Shown here piece after piece: positions 8,836 to 20,800 of a stretch of 64,000 nucleotides of DNA (positions are counted from its first letter, which is position 1; each line of letters opens with the position of its first letter). The stretch is from Carposina sasakii (lineage: Eukaryota; Arthropoda; Insecta; Lepidoptera; Carposinidae). The translations under genes were made by a program, and so were the position numbers. The notes under the pieces were generated by a model, which did not search any database, was not told the origin of the DNA, and saw only the letters and a list, made by a program, of their open reading frames with translations. The DNA lies in the NCBI GenBank assembly GCA_014607495.2, contig CP053167.1:6262001-6326000 (forward strand), written 5' to 3'.

Positions 8836-11800
8836 GTAGGTCCTGCTTCTATTTTGCGAATAATTTGCTATTTTAAAAACACTTTAACGTATCTTTTTCT
8901 ACCATTAGTTATCTAATGAATTCAAAATGTTACTATAAAATCCTCTAATACCAAACTGCAAAATCAATAGATCTGTAGTTTTCCTTATCAGTTATATTTA
9001 GCTAACAGAGATTACTATTATTTACATTTTTACATCTAATACAACGTACGATAGATGAGTAGGTATAGTTTGAAGTAGTACTCCCAAGATCTAGCTTAAG
9101 TAATTAACCAGGTACTTTTGATCAAGTTAAGTCCTTCGTTAAAATCTAAAACAATAACATTTTGTAAAATAAATTATGATAGGTAACAATAATAATTTGT
9201 TACTTACAAATAAAACTCAACTACTGCTGCATTCTTTTTACTGTGCATTTTATCTTAGGTTGGATTGTACTTTACATTATCAGGAGAGTTAAAAGTACCC
9301 ATTTGGTAGGTACTGTTTATTTGTATCTTAGAGCAGATACCTACCTAGTATAGCAATAAAAATGTATTTTGTTAATTTCATATTTTACAATTTTCTCCAT
9401 AGGTATTTTGACATGTATAATATTGCAGAATAATTTTGTACATTGGTACAAAATTTTGTTGTGTTTACTGTGAAGGAAGTCAACTGTAAATGGTGCTGGC
9501 TTTATGCAAGTTATTGACAAAAATTGTTTCAACCTTGAACTTGCTGCCTAGTGTGAATGTTGAAGCTCCCTATCATTATTATTATCCTGTCATATCTTGT
9601 TCCTTTCTATTTGTAAAATAATTAATAAATTATTGTTGTTACTTGTATGAACTTTTGTTGTTAGTATTCAGTTAGGTGGCTTGGTACAAGCCCGGTGAAC
9701 CCGTGAATAATTTTATTTTCCGAGCACACTAAATTGTGTAACCTCTTATTTCGATTCAATCAAATAGGTATTTCAGTGTTATTGATTGCCTCTGGGTTAA
9801 AGTTTATAGCTTTGCACAAACTTAAAAATTTGGATTGCAGTGTTGCAAAAATGGGCACTGTCATCATCATCTTCCTGCCCTTATCCAATTTATTTATTGG
9901 GTCGGCACAATATGGTTTCTTTCTAAACAATATGTGTTTTTATCACTTGTTGGTAATATAGCAATTAACTATAACTTGGTTGAATAAAGTTGTTTCAGAA
10001 CTCCATAATTGAAGGTTGAGTGTTGGACATGGTATTAAGTTTACTCTTAAGCTGGCTATTCCTACACTACCTGTACTTAACTTTATACTTCTTCTTCAGC
10101 CTATTGCAGTTCACTTTATACTACTGGACTTTATACTACTTGTGCACTAACTGGTATCCTTTATCTATCTAGTGTAACAGCTGTCTTAGAGAAGCATATT
10201 TTTCGCTTCTTTATCCATTCCTTTACAATTTTATTCTTTACAAAAAGGTTAAAAAGATTTTAATAAACATATTGTATATTGTATCTTCTTTCTTTATAAT
10301 TTTGTACAGAAAAATAATTAAGGTAATTGTACATTAATAATGTACAAAACTGAGCTTTAATCCTTAAAATAGATTTCTTCCATCATACCACTTTGGTATA
10401 TATGGTATTGGTTTTTTAATATTTGCTTAGGAAAATGACTGTTATATGTATATGAAAATGGATATTGGAAAAAGAATTGGGCCATGCCACGTGGCTGTAG
10501 CCGCGAAAATAAACTGAGTAGACAGTCAATAACAATAATAATTAGCATTATCTATGTAGACACTTTCACATACATTTATCTATCATTATGACTCAATATT
10601 ATTTTCGTAAACAATTAATGAGCCTACCTATAAACTCGTTGTCAGTAGTTTTAAATGTGCCCACAGACATATTAATATAATCTATTTAAGGAAGTAGGAT
10701 GAATCCGACTATCAAAAGTGCTTGGCATCAAGCCAGACGCCAATCGATGGTAAGAACATTGAACCTACATTTGACTGCTCACCTAACTGTTAAAGTTACG
10801 TTTTCAGCCACCATCTAATTCTTATTAACTGAATTTAAAGCTGATTTTCGGGTGGTTTTACTTGAGATTTTTTGTTCAGCCGTAACTTAACTTTTAAAGT
10901 CACGTTTATGCTACGTAGTCTTTATAATCAGGATTTAGAGATGGTTTTCGAATGGTTTTGATGTGAGCTTTTAGCAGAACTGAAGTCGAGTAGCGTGCAC
11001 ATTTGTATGCAGACTTGTGCATTTGACTGCACAATCTCAAATTTCTCGCAATATTCGCGTATAGCGTAATAGTCGCGCATATTTTTGGAATATATTTCTA
11101 ACATAATATATTTTCCAATCTCTTCACTAATACGCATTTTAATTTAGGTCATTGATAATACGAAGGTTTTTGTGAGTGAATGAGGTGTACACATATTTTT
11201 AAACATTAACATGAAGTTTACAAATGGCTTGTGTTACCGTCTGTAAATATCATTGTTCAATTGTAAGGAAATTGAAATATGTAAGTTAGATCATGTTCAA
11301 GTATGTGTAACTTTGATTTGATTCTGCTTCGCACGGTAATTCCTCAGAGGTTAAGGTTAATCCGTTTATCTACCCCAATAAATATACTTACTAGGTTTGT
11401 GCTTTGATAAATCGCGTTAGGAATTCTTCCTTTCACTTATAGGTAAGGCTGCCTTTCCACCAGTGATGTTCTATTCTACGTTGATAAGGATGCATTCCAT
11501 GTCCAGCAATCAAACTTAATCGCCTCGTACGAAACCCACGGGCAAACATGGGGTGGTACAAATTCTACTCTTCAGGGAGCTGGGCAGCAGCTCCTTCCGT
11601 ATTGACAACATAGTAGTCCAAAATACAAACTGCGGTCACCAACCCGCGTGCCCAGCGTGGTGACTATGGGCAAATACCTCCCATGGCAGTCTTGTGGCGT
11701 GCCCAGGGGGAGGCCTACGTCCAGCAGTGGACTGCAATAGGCTGATGATGATGATAATCAAAGTTATCGACATCATGGGCCAGGGTGGATATCACATGCA

Positions 11801-14800
11801 TCCGTAGCAACTTGGCAGCTTTTTCACTGGTGGATAGGCAGCCTACTACAAACACTAGGGAATTTCGATAAATGACGTTAGAAATCCTTCCTTGCGCCTA
11901 CTTAAAGGTTAGTCTGGTCTGTGTGAATCTACAGCAGGCACCACACTGTCTCAGGTTCGTAGACCTCGATGATTTGAAGGATCTTGGCTGGAATCCATCT
12001 AACTACAAAAACTTTTAATAGTCTTTCCTAAATACCAACAACTTGTTGATTCTGGGTTAAGTTGAAATATAGAATGTATTTACTGTCCATATTTGGCAAG
12101 TAGTACAATTTGCGATCTAATTAGGGCATTGGCACACGCGGTGAACCTCGAAAAAACAGTTACACGCAAAAAAATACCGCAATAAAAAAGCTCTAAGTGA
12201 AGCGCCTGGCTTGATGTGATTCATCGTCGGTTTAGTCACTAACCACGGTTTGAACTGTCCAGTGTATTTTCTTGTAAATATTTTAAACTAATATTTGACA
12301 GGAGATAACTAAAGGACTATGACAATAAAGGCGTTTAACTCGTTTACGGGCTAAGTGTGTGCTTTGGAAAATGAAACTTAAAGTGCCTTGTAACGGAATG
12401 CTTCGAAAGATTAAGCGTAGATTAAGGTAAGCTTTAGGTATCTCATGTATATGTAATAGGTTTCGCAGTCATTTTAGCACAGCCCAGTTAGGTTCAACCT
12501 GATAAGTTTATTTTCTGGATTCCAGAGTAGGAATACCTGGTACAGTACCTACTATAATGTCTGCATCTCAACTGAAATGCAAGTGGTCCATGGTCAGTGA
12601 ACTTAAGTAACTCAATAATTTTATTTAAAGCTGGTTTTTACAACTTAAATTAGACTAAAGCGTAGAGCAAAATAGAGAGCGTTATTTTAGTATAGTTGTC
12701 ACAAAAAATTTGCAAGCATAGAAATTGTTCATTTGTCTACTCGTAAATCCTTACAAATCATTTGTACCTTCTACCTGCAGTTCTCTTTCATGAAGTACCT
12801 ATCATAAGCTCTTACAAGTGATGATGAAATTATACCGTAAAAACCCAGCCATATGGGCAAGGGACATATTGTCAATGATTCATTCACAACATAAACTGAT
12901 CGATATAATATATTGTATCGTTAGCCTATTTAATACTGGGCTAGAGTACGCCCACGTGCCGGCAACTTAACCACTTTCAATGTTATTAATGTTATTATGC
13001 CCGCCGGTTATAACATTTACTGATAGTCTGCTTATTTAGTATTACTGACCTAATTTATTATTTTTTTATCAAACATTAAGTGACCTATGAATGGATGAAT
13101 GATTCGTCCACTGCTGGACGTAGGCCGCCCCCAGGGCACACCACAAGACTACTACATAGTTACTTTCTATTTTTAACCGACTTCCAAGAAAGAGATTACT
13201 TCTCTCTTTACGACAAAACAGCTAAAAAGTGATGAACAAATCTGAATAGATTTTTAATCAGAGTTTTTTGCAAGCCTCGAATAATCAGTAAACATAGAAT
13301 GGATGTCAATTAAAACTAGAATAACTCACGTTGTTGATAGAAGTATCTTGCCCGATGAATAACTACATTGGCTAATCTTTGTATGCATGAGTTTAAGGCA
13401 TGCATGTTATGGTTGATACGCTAATCTAATAGTTATAAAATTATTAAACAAAAATACACGTGCGGTTTATACAACATACATTTTAGGTACCTACTTAAAA
13501 ACCTATAGTAAGCCTTTCTATGAGTAACAAGTTCTAAACTAGCCAACGTTCTTTTGTATTGTTCCCGTTTGTTAGTGCAAGATGCAATTACGCGAGACGC
13601 TGCGATAAAAGCATCATCAAAAGAAAAATGATTTCATTTTCTATTCAAGCATAGGACAGTTCCATTTCCATACCAACATTTGTCATGAAACCTTACACCT
13701 TTCGAATACTGAATCAGCATACACATACCCACCAGCCTATTGCAGTCCACTGCTGGACGTATGCCCGCCCCCACGGCACATCACAAGGCACTGCTATAGG
13801 GAGGTTTTTGCCCGTAGTTAGTCACCATCCTGAGCAGGCCGGTTGGTGCTCGCAGTGTGATTTTCGGACTATGTTGTCAACACGGGAGGTGCTTGGGTGG
13901 TGCTAGCTAACTCTGGCTCGTAATCTTATATCGTATCCAGACCAATCTATTATCATGACCTTGTCCCATCTAAGCACAATTTTCGTGCCTTCAAAGAATT
14001 TAATAACTTAAAGGTAGCTTAGTATGTTTTTGTAATAATAGTCAGCGCTTAATTTAATATTTATCTGTTTTGTCTATTAGTTTTAATATGTACTTTTTAG
14101 TCGCTTGTTAGGTTCCCCCGGGATTTTCTATGCTTTGATTGCATTTTTCTGGTCGCCTCTGTTGATCCTGGCTTACAGGAGTTGCAGAGGCGGGAATGAG
14201 TGGTGGGCCAATCCCGGTTTTGGGTGGTGCTATTCTACTCTCCGGACACCACACGGCATGTATGTGAATACCGTACATAAGATAAGACGCGGGAAAAGCA
14301 TACGCCGCCGCACACGGGCCACCTGCCACAGCTACAAACGCCGCTGCCACGAGAAGTTATGTATGAAAAGTGCTGGAAATATGCCGGTGGCGGCGTTTTG
14401 TGGTTGTGGCTGGTGGCCCGTGTGCGGAAGCCCTTAGTGCTATATAAAATTATAGTTCGTATTAATTTCTCTGTCCTCGGTCTACTTTGCATATATTTAG
14501 GTACGTGTCTTATCTGTTATTGTGTGTTATCTTATCGGGACAATCAATTTCAAGTCAGCCCCTACAATTAGTCTGCTCTAGTAGCCAGTTGAAATCTGTA
14601 ACGTATTCTTTGTTACGTTATTCAAATTGAAGAGAACCTTTTTCGAACTATGAGAACAGGTTTTAACCTTCGATGTTATTAAAAATACCAAGATGTGACT
14701 CATTTGGATTGTTGTTGAGGTCCCTATAAGTTCCCGGTGAGGTGTTTGTGAGGTTTGAAAGTGATTTTCAAGTGTTTTTTTGAAAATGAGCTGTTGTGGT

Positions 14801-17800
14801 AGTTTAGTTGATGTGTCCGACGTGAAATATCGTCTTCGTAGAAGTTGGATTAAGTCTAAGAAATTGAAACATGCGATGATTGATACGGATAGGTATGTTA
14901 TTTTTGGTTTATACATATATCAGTAGTAACTATACTTGCTTATTATCTAAGTATGAAGATAATCAGCATAATAACTATGTATTAGGTAATTAATTAATGT
15001 CCGTTTCATACTTCCTTGTTAAACAAATGTGAATTTATTTGTATTAAAAGAACCCCTGAACAATAACTGCATCCCAGAATCCTTCTAAGTTCTAGTTAAT
15101 TTCTCAGATCTACACTAGTTACACTACCTATATCAAAACGAAACTCAAATACATACATAGAAAAGCATACGCCAAAATTCCGCTACACGAACTCGTTTCC
15201 TATAGAAATCACAAGTTTGAATACAGTTCAAAAACTCAACGAGAAAACTGCCTTCTTAGCATTGTTTGTGCCCATATGTGCCACTAGTATGATGTTGTCT
15301 TGAATGTTTTTTTGCTAACAACCATTTACGTATAGTTGATTGACCTAATGCGTTAGGTAGGCCAAGGCCGTTTACTTCTAGACGACACTTGTATAAGTAG
15401 GTAGGTACTTTGTTATAGGTAGTACATATGTGAGTATAACGTTTGCTGGAGTTACGTCTTCTGGATGCACAAGTAGAATTGTTTGTACGTATGAGAAAGG
15501 GATCTCTTCATTGATTTCTCAGTGAAATTTCTGTCATAGTTAGGTAGGACGCTTTAGTTACAGCTCTTCAGGTTTAGTTAGACATTCATAATATACAAGT
15601 CATAACTTGCGTTCTTCATTGTTTCTTTCGTCCTATCGCGGCTTTTTTGGCCTTCTTCCTTTGTAGGAATTAACATACTGGTCTATATGATCTCTATACC
15701 TGATATCGCTCTTTAAAAGAGCGTCTTGTACGTATCTCTTAACAAATATTAACTAATTATCAAGTATCATCAGTGCAACTTTTCACTTTACACGAAAGAT
15801 AGATATCTCTTACGAGATTCTAACTCAAATGTAATGTATCTTTTGGCACTCGGTCAATAAATAACCTATTAAAAGTCGGCTATTTTCTTGAGGGGGTGGT
15901 TTTTAATGGATTTTTTTCTTATTGTTCTAGTTTACGAAGAGGCCCTGGCGTGAATGTGCAAGATGACAAGAATGGCTACACTCCACTCCACAATGCGTGC
16001 ATGCATGGACACAAGTAAGTATTCTACTGATGTTACTACATCCCATTTGAAGCTTAGATTCGGTGAACGTAGAGTTGAGTTGAGCCTGGAAACTTGTAAG
16101 CAAGGTGGAGGCAACATTCAACTTAAAAAAATGCTCTTTGCCTTTGACTGACTCTACATTTGTCTAAATTTTAGAGCTTTTAGTCTCTAAAAGCTTCTTG
16201 ATGTCTTTAGCCGCGTCTGAGAGAATAATCAATGACACTGAAGTATGTTGAGACAATTCGGAATGACTCATTTAGAGTACAGCCAGCATTACAGTTGCTA
16301 ACTATTGTTTTATTGTATTGTAACCGTTAAACCTAACAAACAAACCGTGACTGCTTCATTAGCGCCATCTAACTATACTAATATTTATAGAGAAAATTGT
16401 TATTTGACCCATAAATTTCGTGCTATAATTCTTCATTCATTCATTAACGTCCTCCAATCAGATTATTGAGTTGACTGGATTATTTCCAAAATATTTTTGA
16501 AATAAAATAAAGCTAGAGTAGCTGGTGTTGCCGGAAGACAAAATTGCACGTATACGCTACATGCGTAATCCAGGTGATAAAATGGTATTTACGATAAACG
16601 GTTATTGATCTTTACAAAATCATGAGTAAACAATATTGTTACGCTAACATTTAAGCCATTTAGTTCGAGAAAAATCGCTCTCTTGTAGCGGAAATCCGAA
16701 CTTATGCCCAGAAAGTATTGTCCTTGTGGTTAAAAACTCCATATTAAGGTGACTCTTCAAGTAACTGGTGTAAGTCCCTAATGTTCAGCATTTAAATATT
16801 ATTCCCCTTGCCCTTGTAGAGAAATAGTCCGGCTGCTACTAGCGGCGGACGCGTCACCATGCATAGTGGCGTCGAAAGGCGTCACTCCACTCCACTTGGC
16901 AGCATGGAAAGGTGGCTCCGAGATAGTTGCCATGCTCCTAGCGCACACCACCAACCCAGTCAATGTGGACCAGCTGGTAAGTCCTGAGGATTGCTATTAA
17001 CAGCTGTGATGTCGAAAGGCGTCATGCCTCTGCACTTGGCGGTATGGAAGGGCGGCTCCAAGGTAGTCGCTATGCTTCTACCAACCTAGTCAATGTAGAC
17101 TAGCTGGTGAGTTTTGGTCTTCTTACAGCTGTGACGTTGAAAGACGTCACGCTACTTCACTTGGCGGAATGGAAAGGTGGTTCTTAATAATTCTCTTCCA
17201 TCGAGGGTTCACCCACCACTTTTGAACTTCCGAATAGTGACGCCTGATACTATTAAATATATTCTCATTTGCTTGATGGATAAAGTGGCAGCCCCATTAC
17301 TTCTATCTGCTTCTATCTAGGAAAAGACATAACCCTTAGCAGGTTTAATCTAGGAAAGACCCTCAACGCTTGCTTCTGACCAGTGCCGTATATTGCCTTT
17401 TCTGTGCCCTGTGAGAGCTTCTACAACTGCGCTCTATTTAGTCATTTAGTACTGCCTGGTCTGGCCCCCAGAGTCTACGCTCTGTGCCTGAGCACCGGTG
17501 GCACCGCCCTATTTACGGCACTACTTTTGACTACTGTGGGACAAACACGAACTTCTCGATAGCCCGTAACGCTATCGTCAAACTGTCAAATCTCATAGAT
17601 TTTGCTAGCGAGTCGATAGCGTTACGCCGCGTAAGAAGGTTTATGCTTACCCCACAAATCGTGTAACTAATTGTGTCCCTCTCCCACCAGACCTCGGACC
17701 ATGAGACGGCACTACTAATAGCGGCCCAGTACAAAGGACGCACGGACGTGATATCGCAGCTCCTGGAGCATGGCGCTGACGTCTCCATATGCAATAGCAA

Positions 17801-20800
17801 TGATGAGAGCGCGCTGGACTTAGCGGCGAGGCTTGGCAGGTACGCACTATATCTGTGTACTATTTACCAAGCATGTGCTAGAAGGTATTTACGGAATAAG
17901 ATAATAGGCACTTCTAGGTACTATCACACAGAGACACGCACATTATTTTAGCTTTTAAAATGTACGGTTTATTCGCCGTAGGTAGGCACAGTTGTCTGTC
18001 AGTGTTGTTTATCCATACAACTTTGGTAACATGGCAGAGGCGTAAATTTTCGCCGTACTCTTTTTTTTCTATAGGTATATTAAATAGGCTTACGCTTGAC
18101 CACAACGCGCCTCATACAAATAACAAAAATATGTTACTAAAGTACAAAGGGCAAATATATATTGGCCACAGATATATGTCTCCATTAGTATTTACTTGAC
18201 AATTTATGTTGATAATGATGACTCCGACCAATGCATGACCACTATGATATTACGTGATGCGCTTGGAGATTTAAGTTTGGTCGCCCGCGCACATATTTGT
18301 TTTATTTAGATAATGGCATCTTTAGTTCACCACGTTTAGCGTCATCAGCTTGACGAACGAACGATTGTTTATCACCGTCCTGCGCCATCTGGTCGTTGTG
18401 CTAGTTAAAAGAAACTTAACACCTTCAATTAAGTAGGCGGCACTACCAATACTTCGATATTAACTCGGTTGTAATCTGATTCTCATGATGGATCGGTAGG
18501 TGGAATCACCGAGTGCAGCACAACAGCCATGTACACATTATTTAAGCAACATACACTCCTTCTTCCTGCCCTGTTCCCAATCATTTGGGTCTGTAATATG
18601 GGTACTCTTTTTTCATATCCCTATTATCCGTTCTCGTTATTCTCATGTCACGGACACGGCTTAACGCAACATTATCTTAACGCTCTCCTCTTCATAAGTA
18701 TTGCAGTCCAGGTCCCCCCCTGCCATAGGGGATTTTGTTACCGTTTTTCGGCGTGACATCTACCCTCGTTTCCTTTATATTATATGTAGCTGACCAAAAT
18801 TCTAAAAAATCTAAAAACGTACTCGTAATATTTGAGGATATCCCTGATTCCTTAGAGATTCCATCATCAGATGTTATGTTTTATATGTAGATGACAAAAC
18901 GCTCAGTAAAAGTATAAGTTTTTTAAAACGAAAAACCGACTTCCTCCCAAAACTCGAACTTACTAAAGTACGAAGAGGGCAAATATTCCGTAAGCCAACG
19001 CGCAGATTTATATGCCAGCCGAAAAATAGGCCACATGACAAATAGAGAAAAAACACTGGCTTCGAAACTTTACAATATGATGGGTAACGCAGTGGGTGGC
19101 TTCACGGTGTCATCACGTATGTTTATATATAAGATCTGTCTTAAGTTAATTAACTCCTTCTTCCTGAATCGGTGCAATTGTAGGTAGAAGAACGGAGGGT
19201 TAACGCAAGACTTAACACAATTATCTTCATCTTCATAAGCCTAAGACTACTGGACGTAAGATTATCTTTGGTCCCATCAGATGTCCTGATTCCTATAAAA
19301 ATCAAAAAACGGTCCCAGATATCCCTAGATTGAACTTTGATACTGAGTGTATAGTAGAGTGCCCTCGATTTTCCACGTCAAGTTTTACCAACTTATTTCT
19401 AATAAGTTGATAACCTCTCTTTTTGACTTATTCTGTAAAATCCCATCATCAGTATGAGGGACCAACCTGGATAACTTTGTGTAAGAGTAGGTAACACAGA
19501 TAGGTATATTTTGATAAAAATAATTTACAACTGGCCACAGATATATGTCTCATTGTATCTTATGTTTATGTCTTGCAGATATGCGTGAAGAAGTTTGGTT
19601 TTTAAATATTTGTTTTTATTTCTTCATTTAATTGGATAATAACACCTATACAAGTACAAAAAATTGTAGGTCACCGGTGATCTACATGAACAGGGACTTT
19701 TACTTATATTTCCTGTGAGGTCACCGGTTCATGGCGTCTAACGATATGAATCTGAAGAAGATGACCGTCCGATAGCGTAAAAACCCCGGGACAATAAATG
19801 GTAACGCAGTAGGCTTTGTATGGTTTATATAGTATCTTAAACATTAAGATTATCTTTGGCACTGGCACTATCATATTCTAAAAAAAAGTTTGACTTAAAC
19901 AAAAATATCCTTGGATATCACTCATTCCGATATGAATCTGAAGAATATGATCAAACATTAGGGCACTACTATTATAAAACAAATGTACTCATAAAGTATC
20001 TCTAAAGTACAGTTTATTGTATGTATCGCTATCTGCCTAATTTGTGAATCATTATTTTTATATTCTCTATACTAGCGGACGTGTACATAGTTAATTATAC
20101 AAAAAAATACTATTAGTAGTGTGTGTGTGTAAAAACGTTAAAAGTAAGTGGTTATTTATTTCAATATTGATGCTCGGTTAAACAACCTTAGTGCCCAGTT
20201 AAATTCATATGGCAAGCCAGCAAAATTTAGAGGGGTTTATAATGCGTGATTGTTTCCATTGTGTAAGTATGATGCCGCTAGACCGCCGAAGCAGTGTAGC
20301 GATATCTCGCTTGCACGATAGAATCAACCCTGCTTCAAGAGTTTATGGCAACTGCTTGGAGGTGTCAAGCCATCATACTTGGGTTCTGAGCTTGTTTATT
20401 AACAACCAACTGCTTGAAGTGTCATCCGAAAAACCAAAATAAACCAAAATGTTTCACTGGTTATCTTCATATTTGAATGGGTATATCTTCAGCGTAACAT
20501 GGAAGCACCTTCCAACAATAAGATTGGAGCTGATCGAAACCTTTGTCTCTCTCGCTCATGCCCACATTGTCCCATGCAGGATAGAGACAGTACAACTGCT
20601 AATCCAGGCCAGACCTTCGCTGATTGACCCGTACAAGCCACGTGCGTGTCGAGGCAGAATCTTCCCTTCCACCCCTCTTCACTTAGCAAGCAAACACGAC
20701 CACAAGTAAGTACGAAAATTTTGTATAAGTAGTATACTGTATTTAGTGTAAGTTATTAATTCGGACTCATTCATGTATGTATTTCATCAGCCAATCAGAT

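Larger units (their letters stand above)
8836..15930. other. ANKS1 intron 1 (7.1 kb)
   Basis: Mostly AT-rich sequence with family L repeats (11495-11758, 13090-13150, 13729-13925), a palindromic MITE (14306-14428) and the two candidate alternative first exons. The remaining stretches show no ORF or repeat I can support. Confidence 0.7.

Noticed and set aside
8725..8916. Plus-strand ORF starting at ATG 8725
   Set aside because: Different frame from the conserved GQELLEAAR start at 8732, and it runs through the exon 1 donor.
10699..10749. ATG frame ending in gtaaga in intron 1
   Set aside because: It leaves phase 0, which does not fit exon 2 (needs phase 2).
14108..14492. Overlapping ORFs on both strands at 14.1-14.5 kb
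   Set aside because: They come from a GC-rich palindromic MITE and its flank; no protein resemblance.
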